Below, piece by piece: positions 25,577-33,325 of a stretch of 64,000 bases of DNA. The first letter of the stretch is position 1. Every line of letters starts with the position of its first letter. The stretch covers positions 9,424,001 to 9,488,000 of the forward strand of contig NZ_CP143624.1 in assembly GCF_050038885.1 (NCBI RefSeq), given 5' to 3'. The position numbers and the translations under genes are program-made. The DNA is from Myxococcus flavus. Lineage in GTDB: Bacteria > Myxococcota > Myxococcia > Myxococcales > Myxococcaceae. The notes under the pieces were generated by a model, which did no database searches, was not told the origin of the DNA, and saw only the letters and a list, made by a program, of their open reading frames with translations.

Positions 25577-26392
25577 TCAAGGCACGCCAGCGCCCGCGGC
25601 CCGCTCCGCACCGCCCTTGATGATCTGGATGATTTCCCGGCGCTTCTGCTCCAGCACGCGCGTGCGCTCGCCCGACAGCAGCGTGCTGATGGTGGCGCGG
25701 CCGCGCTCCTCGATGAGGTCCACGTCGTCCTCGTTGCGGAGGCTGAGCGTCAGCTGGCCGAGCTCCGTCGCGAGCACCAGGATCTCCGCCTCTTCCGGCA
25801 GCACCATCAGCGAGATGTTGTTGTACTCGCGCTGGTTCTCCGGGATGAGGTTCACGTTGGTGGTACCGGTGATCTTGCCCGTGGCCACCACGATGACGTT
25901 CTGAAGCAGCGTCACGGCGACGTTCTCGTCCGTCTGCGGATCGCGGAAGGTGCCAATCACGTCCACGTGATCGTTGGGGCGAATCCAGCCGCCCACCGAC
26001 GTGGTGTGCTTCGCCTCGATGGTGATGGCGCGCGCCTTCTTCTGCACCTTCGAGGACAGCCGCTCGGCGGCCTTGGTCGTCTCGAACTGGCTCCACAGGA
26101 GCGGATCACCCGCCTGCAGCGCCACCAGCACCTTCTGGTTCACGATGTAGGACGCGGAGTCCGGACGCACCACCGACGACGTCACGAACTGCTCCGGCAC
26201 GGAGCGCTGGGAGATCATCTCGAAGGTGATGACCGTGCCTTCAGGGACGTCCTGCGCCGCCACGACCACCGGCACCAGGTTCCATCCGCGGCGGACGTCC
26301 GCCTCCTTCTTCTTGATGGCGGAATACGCGATGACGCCGGCCAGCAGGCCCAGCACAAGCGCGACGACGAGCGGAGTCTTGCCCTTCAGCAT
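25577..26392 (-). CDS. cpaB: Flp pilus assembly protein CpaB/RcpC
   Basis: This 271-residue protein has an N-terminal membrane anchor (LVVALVLGLLAGVIAYSAI) and then an SAF/beta-clip domain (PVVVAAQDVPEGTVIT, about 41-56). A second domain contains GGWIRPNDHVDVIGTF (about 133-148). CpaB works periplasmically with the secretin in Tad systems. The ATG is preceded by GGAGG about 10 bases upstream. The gene is first after a near-consensus promoter, so it probably begins a transcript that runs through tadB, tadC and the FHA genes. Confidence 0.92.
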   Translation of the reverse strand: MLKGKTPLVVALVLGLLAGVIAYSAIKKKEADVRRGWNLVPVVVAAQDVPEGTVITFEMISQRSVPEQFVTSSVVRPDSASYIVNQKVLVALQAGDPLLWSQFETTKAAERLSSKVQKKARAITIEAKHTTSVGGWIRPNDHVDVIGTFRDPQTDENVAVTLLQNVIVVATGKITGTTNVNLIPENQREYNNISLMVLPEEAEILVLATELGQLTLSLRNEDDVDLIEERGRATISTLLSGERTRVLEQKRREIIQIIKGGAERAAGAGVP

Positions 26393-26437
26393 GGTTCAGG
26401 AACCTCCAGAACGGGGGGGAGCCGTTCGGCGGCGATG

Positions 26438-26477
26438 TTGGAGTCCGAATTGGAGTCCAGAGCGGGTGTTGGAATAC
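26438..26477. repeat. Short direct repeats in the cpaB leader
   Basis: TTGGAGTCC occurs at 26438-26446 and 26450-26458, exactly 12 bases apart. A diverged copy, TTGGAATAC, is at 26469-26477. All lie between the predicted transcription start and the cpaB ATG, so they would be in the 5' untranslated leader (as GGACTCCAA on the RNA). Possible roles are a protein- or RNA-binding site. Confidence 0.4.
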
Positions 26478-26506
26478 AGTGCAATGCAATCAGCGGATGG
26501 CGCGCG

Positions 26507-26536
26507 ATGTTAGCCGTGCGATACACCGGGTGTCAA
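26507..26536 (-). promoter_or_regulatory. Sigma-70-type promoter for cpaB operon with overlapping palindrome
   Basis: Reading leftward, a perfect TTGACA (complement 26531-26536) is followed after 18 bases by TAACAT (complement 26507-26512, 4 of 6 consensus). Transcription would start near 26500 and give a leader of about 108 bases before the cpaB ATG at 26392. A perfect 11-base palindrome, ACACC-G-GGTGT at 26523-26533, overlaps the -35 element and could be an operator. Confidence 0.6.
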
Positions 26537-26595
26537 AACCACCTCTCGCGACAGCTCCGTATCGCGCGCAATCCGGGTGCTGAAGTCGGCCCGCG

Positions 26596-27339
26596 TCAGA
26601 GGTCGTCGATGGCGTCGCGGTCCGGCGTCGTCAGCCCGCGCCCCTCGGTGATGCTGTAGAGGGCGTTTTGCACCACGCGGACGTCCTCGGAGCTGTCGAT
26701 GCGCTTGCCTTCCAGGAGGCGCAGGAGCTCCTGCAGCGCGTCATCGGTCGTGACGGGGCCTACCTCGTAAGTCATGTACTGGTTGGACGGGTCCCGCGCC
26801 TCGTTGAGGCAGTACATGTACAGGGGGACGATGAAGGCGTCCTCCTCCACCCCGCCGTCCGCAGTGCCTGCATCGTCCCGGCCGCCGGGCCCAGGGGGCG
26901 TGGGCGGCACGGTGATGACGGTGCGCTCGATGAGCAGGCCGTTCTGGCCGAGCCCCTCCGATGTGGCCACGACGATGAGCCCGGGCGGAAACTCCACCTC
27001 GACGGACGCACCGGTGTCGTTGCGCAGCGGCACGCAGACCTGGACGAGGGCCCCGGAGCCCTGGGGCTCCGTGCCGGCGTTCTCGCACTCGCCGGTGACC
27101 TCGTCCGCGCCGCGAAGGGTGCCGGCGTAGCTGACCCCGGCCGGCAGGGTGAACGGCGTGCCCTCCGGCTCGCCTTCGTCCTCGCCGAGGCCAGGACGGA
27201 ACTCGTTCACGCCCGCATCGAACTGGTTGGTGGGCGGCGGATTGTTCCCTCCGCCGCCGTCATCGTCGTCGCCGCACGCCAAGAGCCCCGTACACACCGC
27301 CGCCGCGACGACCATCCACTTCCATGCCGCATGCGCCAT
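26596..27339 (-). CDS. Putative lipoprotein in the Tad/Kil-like locus
   Basis: This 247-residue protein begins with a signal peptide ending in lipobox LLAC at about residues 19-22. A flexible Asp/Gly/Asn/Pro stretch follows (GDDDDGGGGNNPPP). The remaining 200 residues look like a beta-sandwich with an NDTGASVEVEFPPGL-type strand pattern, conserved cysteines and a short helical end. A strong AAGGAG lies 6 bases before the ATG. It sits between the pilin-like genes and the cpaB promoter. In the matching M. xanthus region a gene occupies the same place. Function is unknown; an outer-membrane accessory role such as secretin support is a guess. Confidence 0.78.
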   Translation of the reverse strand: MAHAAWKWMVVAAAVCTGLLACGDDDDGGGGNNPPPTNQFDAGVNEFRPGLGEDEGEPEGTPFTLPAGVSYAGTLRGADEVTGECENAGTEPQGSGALVQVCVPLRNDTGASVEVEFPPGLIVVATSEGLGQNGLLIERTVITVPPTPPGPGGRDDAGTADGGVEEDAFIVPLYMYCLNEARDPSNQYMTYEVGPVTTDDALQELLRLLEGKRIDSSEDVRVVQNALYSITEGRGLTTPDRDAIDDL

Positions 27340-27432
27340 TCCGCGCTCCTTCCGTCAATCCAGGACGCCCCGCCGGCCGGGACGCCGCGTCATGAGGTGG
27401 GACGAGACTGGCTGAGTCTCGGAACACCCGCA

Positions 27433-27453
27433 ACCCCGCTCTTTTCACGGGGT
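27433..27453 (-). terminator. Small hairpin after the pilin-like gene block
   Basis: Read leftward, ACCCCG, a 9-base A-rich loop and CGGGGT start one base after the stop at 27455. It has a six-base-pair GC-rich stem and no T-run. It could end or attenuate the 34315-27455 transcript before the next lipoprotein gene. Confidence 0.35.
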
Positions 27454-27454
27454 G

Positions 27455-28213
27455 TCAGGGAGTGGGCGGAAACGAGGGCGCCAGCTGCGGCGCGGACGGG
27501 GGCGGCAGGTCCGGGTTGTAGAGGCCGCGCAGGATGAGCGTGGCGCCCTGGTCGTCCTCGAGCAGCACGGGCCGCCCCTTCTCGAGCCCCACCAGCCGGA
27601 CCGTGAAGCCCACCCCGTCCGGCGTCACATGGACGGCCAGCTGCCCCGGGACGAGCGGCTCCGGCACCGCGCTCTCCGAGGGCATCCAGGCGACCTGCGG
27701 ACGTACGGGCTGGAAGGTCCGCGTGTACACCCGGACGTCGTCCGCGCCGGCCTGCTGGAGCGCGGCGCGCCACGCGTCCTGCGAGCGCGGCGTCTCCCCA
27801 TGCGACTGGAGCTCATGCACCATCTGCAGGTGGACGCGCCGGGCCACCCGCAGCAGTTCGAGGTTGGCCGTCACCTCGGCGCGGGACTGCTCCAGCCCCA
27901 GGGGATTGCCTCCGGCGAGCGTCGCCATCACCCCCAGGAGGATGACGCCGGACGCCCACAGCGGCGCGGAGCGGCCCCGGGCCAGGTCCCAGCCCAGGCG
28001 CACGACGCCCGCAGCGGCCAGGACCGAGCCGGCCAGCACGAGCCACCGGGGCGCGGCGCCCGCGTGGAAGGGCTGCGCCAGCGCCCCCACCAGATGCGTC
28101 CACTCGGGCGCGGAGGCCGCGCCCACACCCGCGGCAAAGGCGAGGAACAGGGCGGCATGCACCAGCCGCAGCCCCAGCGGGGACGGCTGCCCCACCTCGC
28201 TGCGCGCCGTCAC
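27455..28213 (-). CDS. Membrane protein of unknown function, pilin-adjacent
   Basis: This 252-residue protein starts at a GTG at 28213 that overlaps the prepilin stop (GTGA); a longer upstream reading runs inside the pilin gene and is rejected. The N-terminal 105 residues hold three likely membrane segments (about 15-33, 56-77 and 85-101). A soluble domain of about 150 residues with LRVARRVHLQMVHELQSH and VGFTVRLVGLEKGRPVLLEDD follows. I recognise no family. The tight coupling to a Flp-type prepilin suggests that it assists pilin assembly or is a membrane-bound pilus component. Confidence 0.75.
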   Translation of the reverse strand: MTARSEVGQPSPLGLRLVHAALFLAFAAGVGAASAPEWTHLVGALAQPFHAGAAPRWLVLAGSVLAAAGVVRLGWDLARGRSAPLWASGVILLGVMATLAGGNPLGLEQSRAEVTANLELLRVARRVHLQMVHELQSHGETPRSQDAWRAALQQAGADDVRVYTRTFQPVRPQVAWMPSESAVPEPLVPGQLAVHVTPDGVGFTVRLVGLEKGRPVLLEDDQGATLILRGLYNPDLPPPSAPQLAPSFPPTP

Positions 28214-28437
28214 GGGAACGGCAGGTTCAGCACGAAGTAGAAGGAGTCGTAATAAATCTGGTACGCCTCCATGAACAGGTCGATGACGTTGGACTGCCGG
28301 TCCTCCGTCCACTGGACCTTCACCGACGCGCCGATGATGAGCGCGACGACGAGAATCCAGTTCAGGAGCGAGTACTCCAGCATGGCCTGCCCGCGACGGT
28401 TACGGGCGCGGGAACGCAGCGTCTTCGGGTGGTTCAC
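28210..28437 (-). CDS. Small Flp-type prepilin (type IVb)
   Basis: This 75-residue protein has a basic leader of 16 residues ending RRG. QAMLEY and a hydrophobic helix (SLLNWILVVALIIGA) follow. The G^XXXXEY signature of Flp prepilins fits exactly: cleavage after Gly16, Glu at +5 and Tyr at +6. The mature protein would be 59 residues, ending in an aromatic-rich tail (YQIYYDSFYFVLNLPFP). It starts at a GTG overlapping the upstream stop and ends overlapping the downstream start, so all three are translated together. It is the best candidate for the major pilin of this Tad-like machine. The prepilin peptidase is not in the window. Confidence 0.85.
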   Translation of the reverse strand: MNHPKTLRSRARNRRGQAMLEYSLLNWILVVALIIGASVKVQWTEDRQSNVIDLFMEAYQIYYDSFYFVLNLPFP

Positions 28438-29243
28438 GGCGAGTCCTCAGAGGTGTCATGTCCATGCCCGGCCTCCGCGTCGCCGGGCAGGTCATCGAGT
28501 ATAGCATCCGCGTACTCCAAGCGGACCTTGGGTGCATTTGGCGCGGGCAGGCGCATGCGCGGCTTGGCGTCGATGCCGTACTCCGCCACTTCCATGGAGT
28601 GGCCGATGCCGGGAATCTCCAGCTTCGCCAGGTTGAGCAGTGGAATCTCGCGGCTGAGCCACATCCGCTTGATGACGGTGTTCTTCACGACGACCTCGAC
28701 GGGCACCGCGGCCACGGTGCCCGCGAGCGTCATCAGCCGAGACTCCTTGCCCGTCCGCGCCGAGGGCTTGAGGCCGTGGGGGAGCGAGGCCTGCTTTTGA
28801 GGCGGCGCGTCCTGCTGCTTCCGCGCGTCCGCCTGCTGCTGCTTCAGCACGTGCTGGAGCGCCTCGTCCGAATACTCCTGGGGCTGGTTGAAGCCCGTGC
28901 CGATGTAGAGGCGGGAGATGGCGTCGTAGCGAATCTGGTCGCCCTCGCGGGCCACCAGCATCCGCATCTGCGAGAGCGGCGACTTCATGGCCGGATGCGT
29001 CCCCGCCTCCAGCTCCACCCACACGGCGTCCCGGCCCTCCTTGTCCTTCTCCTCCCCCACCACGGCCAGGCGCCAGTAGTACACGCGCAGACCGCCGCCG
29101 TTGAAGCGGTACGTCACCCAGTCGCCCACGCGGGCCGCCCGGGCGCCACGGGACATGTGCTGCACCAGCTCCCGCGCGGGGTTCGCCTCCACCCGCGAGG
29201 GCAGGGCCAGCACCAGCGCGGCCACCACCAGCAGGGCCCTCAC
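28434..29243 (-). CDS. Secreted protein of unknown function in the Tad/Kil-like locus
   Basis: This 269-residue protein starts at a GTG at 29243 overlapping the preceding stop (GTGA). The signal peptide is MRALLVVAALVLALPSRVEA. The mature region has a beta-rich first half (VGDWVTYRFNGGGLRVYYW, VWVELEAGTHPAM), a Gln/Lys-rich helical segment (about 165-190) and then more strands. The C-terminus is acidic with a His-rich GHGHDTSEDSP tail. No known domain is evident. It overlaps the pilin start by 4 bases. A periplasmic assembly factor for the pilus is the simplest inference. Confidence 0.78.
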   Translation of the reverse strand: MRALLVVAALVLALPSRVEANPARELVQHMSRGARAARVGDWVTYRFNGGGLRVYYWRLAVVGEEKDKEGRDAVWVELEAGTHPAMKSPLSQMRMLVAREGDQIRYDAISRLYIGTGFNQPQEYSDEALQHVLKQQQADARKQQDAPPQKQASLPHGLKPSARTGKESRLMTLAGTVAAVPVEVVVKNTVIKRMWLSREIPLLNLAKLEIPGIGHSMEVAEYGIDAKPRMRLPAPNAPKVRLEYADAILDDLPGDAEAGHGHDTSEDSP

Positions 29244-30049
29244 TTCGCGCCCTCCTTCTGCTGCGCCTGCTCCTTCTCCCAGGCCTCGCGGCTCTGGCGG
29301 ACGGCATCGTCGTTGGGAACCGCGTCCGGGCGGTCCGAGCCAATCCACATCTGGACCACCGCGGTGACGCCTTCCTCCGCGGGCGCGAGCGTCGTCACCA
29401 CCTGCTCACCCTTGCGCGCGTGCTCCATGGTCAGCTGCGTGCCGCCCCCCACCTTCATCGCGGAGTTGCGCACCGGGGCGTATCCCCGCCGCTCCAGCTC
29501 GGTGTTCACCTGCTGCTGCACCTTCGTCAGCTCGCCCGTCACCAGCATGGTCCGGCTCTGCGAGCCCCCCGGGTCGTCCCGCGTGGCAAGGTCCTGGCTG
29601 TACAGCGCTCCTTCCAGCGAAATGAGCCCCGGCGCCGGCTTCTTCGGTGGCCGCACCCACAGGTCGCGCAGCACCGTGAAGCCCACCGTCTTGCCCAGGT
29701 GCTTGCGCAGGACGACGCCGCGCTGCAGTCCCTCGCGCGTGTAGAGCGCGGACACCACGCCCTCGTCCTTCATGTCGCCTTCCACCGCGGTGGGGTAGCC
29801 CTCTTCGTTCCACTTCCGGGCGAAGTAGGCCGCCACCTTCTCCATGGAATCCGGCGTCGTGAAGTACGCGAGGCGGTAGTACTCGCCACCGATGACGAGG
29901 TCGTTGCCGATGCGGGTGTGGATGGTGCCCGGGTAGATGGGCAGCTCCTGCTCGGCGTCCGCCGGCCCGGAGGCCAGCAGCACGCCCAGGAGCAAGAGCC
30001 CCGCGGCGCCCGCCCTACTCGCAGGGAATCTTCTGGTCTTGCTCATCAT
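29240..30049 (-). CDS. Secreted protein of unknown function in the Tad/Kil-like locus
   Basis: This 269-residue protein starts at tandem ATGs (30049/30046; GGAG about 10 bases upstream of the first) within the 3' end of the upstream TadE-like gene. The signal peptide runs through GLLLLGVLLASGPADA. The mature protein has two alpha/beta modules of similar outline (DSMEKVAAYFARKW, then LTKVQQQVNTELERRGY) and ends in a Gln/Lys/Glu-rich tail. I do not recognise the family. It overlaps the next gene by 4 bases. The unbroken chain of overlaps from 31208 to 27455 argues for one functional unit. Confidence 0.78.
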   Translation of the reverse strand: MMSKTRRFPASRAGAAGLLLLGVLLASGPADAEQELPIYPGTIHTRIGNDLVIGGEYYRLAYFTTPDSMEKVAAYFARKWNEEGYPTAVEGDMKDEGVVSALYTREGLQRGVVLRKHLGKTVGFTVLRDLWVRPPKKPAPGLISLEGALYSQDLATRDDPGGSQSRTMLVTGELTKVQQQVNTELERRGYAPVRNSAMKVGGGTQLTMEHARKGEQVVTTLAPAEEGVTAVVQMWIGSDRPDAVPNDDAVRQSREAWEKEQAQQKEGAK

Positions 30050-31208
30050 TCTGCGTGGACTCCGGCCGGGCATCCGGGTCGGTCGGGTCGTCGGCCATGG
30101 CCCGCTTGCAACCCATGTAGAACTCGCCGCGCGCGTTGAAGACCTTGATGTAGTTGCTGTTGTTGTAGGTCATCTCGTCGCGGAACGGCGCGGTATCGAA
30201 GCAGTTGGGGCGCTCGTGGTCGGTCAGTTCGAACCGGCGCTTGTGCATGACGTGCAGGCCGCTGCTCGCATTCGCGTCGTACTGGGCCAGGCCCGTGCAG
30301 TCACCCTTCTGCGAGTTGCCCACGCCGTAATTGCGCGACACCACGAAGGTGCCCAGGAAGTTGGGGAGCACCGCGGCGACGACGTCCAGGATGGCGCCAA
30401 TGCCCAGGCTGTCCAGCGTGGAGCTGAAGCCCAGGAACACCATCCGGTCCACCTGCCGGTAGAGGCCGTGGGGCTGGTTCAGGGAACCACCGGTGTGCTG
30501 ACCGGCGCGGCGGCCGCGGACGATGGCGTCGCCGCCGTCCGGCATGTGCCAGCCGTTGGCGTACATGGAGTACTTCGACTTGAGCGTCAGGCTGCCCAGG
30601 TCGCGCCCCCCCATCATGTTCTCCTTGAAGAAGCCGCCATTGCCACCGCTCTTGTCCAGGTAGCTCCTGGGCAGGATGGTGTTCTCGTAGGTCATCTCGA
30701 CCTGGGACTCGACCCAGCCCTTGTTGTTGAACCCCCACTGATTCAAGACCCATCCCATGCCGTTGTTCAACGGGCTGAGGATGGCGCCCGCCAGGCCGCC
30801 TCCTTCGCTGGTGCTCGGGCGGCTGAGCATCCCACTCTCCAGGAGGGCAATCTCCTTGTTGGTGATGGTCGCCGTCACATCCGTATAGCGGGCAATGAAG
30901 TGCCCCCCCGGACCGTTGGGCTCCACCGAGTCCATGTCCTTGAAGCGCTCGGTGAACTCCTCGTGCGCCTCCCTGCGGGCGTCCTCGAAGGCGTCGTCGT
31001 GCTTCCCGTTGGCGAAGTCAGAGAGCGCATAGCTCGTCATCTCCCAGACGGCGTAGCGCGCCGCCTCCTGGAGCTTGAGCTTCGCCCTCACGAGCTCCGT
31101 GAGGTACATGCTGAACATCAAGATGGTCACGAGGAGGGGCACGGAGAGCGCGAACTCGACCGTGGCGGCACCTCGTGAGCGCGAGCGCATTTGGAGACGG
31201 GCACGCAT
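30015..31208 (-). CDS. TadE-like pseudopilin with large C-terminal domain
   Basis: This 397-residue protein carries a prepilin-like leader: RGAATVEFAL at about residues 12-21, with Gly13 as cleavage point and Glu at +5. A hydrophobic helix (VPLLVTILMFSMYLTELV) follows. The remaining 350 residues form a large extracytoplasmic domain rich in Gly, Asn and aromatic residues. TadE proteins are normally 150-200 residues, so this is an enlarged member. In M. xanthus the pilin-like proteins of this locus are large and needed for contact-dependent prey killing. It is 8 bases downstream of the TadG-like gene. Confidence 0.85.
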   Translation of the reverse strand: MRARLQMRSRSRGAATVEFALSVPLLVTILMFSMYLTELVRAKLKLQEAARYAVWEMTSYALSDFANGKHDDAFEDARREAHEEFTERFKDMDSVEPNGPGGHFIARYTDVTATITNKEIALLESGMLSRPSTSEGGGLAGAILSPLNNGMGWVLNQWGFNNKGWVESQVEMTYENTILPRSYLDKSGGNGGFFKENMMGGRDLGSLTLKSKYSMYANGWHMPDGGDAIVRGRRAGQHTGGSLNQPHGLYRQVDRMVFLGFSSTLDSLGIGAILDVVAAVLPNFLGTFVVSRNYGVGNSQKGDCTGLAQYDANASSGLHVMHKRRFELTDHERPNCFDTAPFRDEMTYNNSNYIKVFNARGEFYMGCKRAMADDPTDPDARPESTQNDEQDQKIPCE

Positions 31209-31216
31209 GGCAGTCC

Positions 31217-33304
31217 TCAGTGCGTAATGATCTTCGGGGCGAGGCCCCGGAGCGGGCCGGGCAGCGAATCCGCCATCTCGCCAATCTTCGGCAGCGAGTG
31301 ACGGCCCTGGTACACGGACGCCAGGCGCGGGCGCCAGTACGGGTTGAAGAAGTTGGGCTGCTCCGCCCAGTTGCCAGGACGGTGGTAGTACGCCTGCCCG
31401 CGGGAGATGACGTTGAGGCCCTCGACGAGGCCGAGGAACTTCTTCCGGTCGTTCAGCATCTCCAGGCCGTCCGTGTCCGGCGTGAAGGCGAACTTCACCT
31501 TGCCGTCTTCGTTGAGCAGGGCGGGCGCGTTGGTGCCGGTGCCGTCCTTGTTCTCACGGTTCACGACCTGGTCCGGGTCCTTGTTCAGCGCCACCCACGC
31601 GGTGGGCTGGTTGAAGTCCGCCTGGCGCTTGGAGGCATTGCCCATGTCGGCGTTCTGGGTCGGGTTGCACACCTCGCCGAGCTGTCCGGGCTCGAAGTGC
31701 ATGAACGGCGTCAGGCCGCCCCAGGGGTGGTGACCGTCCTGCACGGGCCGCACATTGGCCGCGTAGACATCGGTGCGGAACCAGCACAAGGGCTTCGGGA
31801 ACTCCAGAACACAGATTTTAGAGCGGTGCAGCCCCACTTCGCGCTCGGGACCGCCGGGCCGCATGTGGCCGGACCAGCGCTCCGGGTTGCTCGGGTAGTT
31901 GACGCGCCAGTGCAGGCCCCCTTTGTGACGGCCGCTGTCGTGGTCGTTGAGCGCCCAGATGCTCGTCTTCATCATGTGCTGGTAGGGCAGCTTGCTCCTG
32001 TTGTTGTCGCCCTTGCCCTTGCGGTTGTCGCCGAAGCACTTCCAGTAGTCGTCATTCTTCGTGCACGACACCGGGTTGTCCGCCTTGCCCACGCCCACGT
32101 CGATCTCCGGCGGGCCGAACTTGAGCCAGTACGGGTCGTCCGAGCCGATGTTGTCGCCCTGCGCCGTCATGCCCCAGGGATTCAGGTTGTCGTTCCAGTC
32201 GCGGATGTAGTTGCGGCCATTCTGGCCCGGCCCGCCACCCGCCTTGAGCGCGTTGGCGTTGGGGAAGCCCGTGGAGAGCATGCGCGTCTGGCCAATCTTG
32301 CCGAACTCGAAGACGCCCGGGATGTCGATACCGCCGTTGAAGATGTCCTGCATGAAGCCGAGCATGTCGGGAAGCGGCAGCAGGTCGCCCATGCGGCGGC
32401 TGGTGATGAAGCCCTCCGGGCACATGCCGCCCGTGGCGTCGCAGCCGTAGCGGGTGGCGTTGGTGATGCCGCCCATGGCGCGCTTGGCGCGGGCGATGGG
32501 GTCGTTGGCGGCCTTCTTCGTCACATCCAGCGCGCCAAAGGGGTTCTTCCACGTGTTCGGGGCCAGCGGCTTGCCACCCGCATGTGGATTGTGCGCCTGG
32601 CTGAAGAGGCACTGGCTGTAGATGCCTGTCGCCAGCTGGCTGGCCAGCGAGGAGATGTTGCTGTCGTTGTCGTCGATGACCGTCTGCGTGGTCTGCGTCA
32701 CGTGCGTGGACGCGGACATCATGACCGCCTGGGACGCGAAGTACATGACGCCGTTCAGCACCCGGTGCGCCGGGATGATCCACTCCCCGATGATCCGGTC
32801 CGGATTCGCCGAACGGATGACCTGCTGGATGGGTTTGAGGAAGTAGTTCTTGTACGCGTCCATGATCTGGCCAATGGCCCTGATGACGGCGCTGACGTAC
32901 GGGATGACGTTTTCCAGGATGGGACAGGCGATCGTCCAGAATGGTGGGTCTGCGTCGCCCGCGCACGGATTCAACGTCTTCATGAAGCCGTAGATGTCCG
33001 TGAGGAACGCCTCGGCGGAATAGATGAGCGACAGCAGCGACTGCCACATCATCGCCGACACGTAGTGCGACACCTGCGTGCGGTTGGCGTACGCGTAGAA
33101 GTTGAACGCGCGCGCCTCCATGGCGGCCATGGAGTACGACGCCGCGTCCGCCGTGTTCTGCAGGCGGATGCGCTCATGCACCGTGTGGCCGATGTTGACG
33201 GTGGTCAACACGGCGATGGACATGACCAGCACCATCAGCGCGGCCAGGACCAGGGCCTGGCCTTCCTGGCGGCGGAAACTCTGTCGGAGGGTCCGGGTGA
33301 ACAT
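31217..33304 (-). CDS. TadG-like large pilus-associated protein
   Basis: This 695-residue protein starts FRRQEGQALVLAALMVLVMS, the TadG N-terminal pattern in which cleavable Gly-Gln is followed by a long hydrophobic helix but lacks Glu at +5. A conserved helix (HERIRLQNTADAASYSMAAMEARAF, about 44-68) is typical of the TadE/G superfamily. About 600 extracytoplasmic residues follow, with many Asn, Gly, Trp and Cys (for example GCDATGGMCPEGF and SKICVLEFPKPLCWF). No von Willebrand MIDAS motif was recognised. It could be a tip or adhesive component. It is 21 bases downstream of the first TadE-like gene. Confidence 0.82.
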   Translation of the reverse strand: MFTRTLRQSFRRQEGQALVLAALMVLVMSIAVLTTVNIGHTVHERIRLQNTADAASYSMAAMEARAFNFYAYANRTQVSHYVSAMMWQSLLSLIYSAEAFLTDIYGFMKTLNPCAGDADPPFWTIACPILENVIPYVSAVIRAIGQIMDAYKNYFLKPIQQVIRSANPDRIIGEWIIPAHRVLNGVMYFASQAVMMSASTHVTQTTQTVIDDNDSNISSLASQLATGIYSQCLFSQAHNPHAGGKPLAPNTWKNPFGALDVTKKAANDPIARAKRAMGGITNATRYGCDATGGMCPEGFITSRRMGDLLPLPDMLGFMQDIFNGGIDIPGVFEFGKIGQTRMLSTGFPNANALKAGGGPGQNGRNYIRDWNDNLNPWGMTAQGDNIGSDDPYWLKFGPPEIDVGVGKADNPVSCTKNDDYWKCFGDNRKGKGDNNRSKLPYQHMMKTSIWALNDHDSGRHKGGLHWRVNYPSNPERWSGHMRPGGPEREVGLHRSKICVLEFPKPLCWFRTDVYAANVRPVQDGHHPWGGLTPFMHFEPGQLGEVCNPTQNADMGNASKRQADFNQPTAWVALNKDPDQVVNRENKDGTGTNAPALLNEDGKVKFAFTPDTDGLEMLNDRKKFLGLVEGLNVISRGQAYYHRPGNWAEQPNFFNPYWRPRLASVYQGRHSLPKIGEMADSLPGPLRGLAPKIITH

Positions 33305-33325
33305 GGGTCGGGAGTCCTCTTCCTC

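Noticed and set aside
26438..26477. A CsrA-type leader based on several GGA motifs before cpaB
   Set aside because: GGA motifs are common in such GC-rich DNA and I could not fold a hairpin presenting them; kept only as direct repeats.
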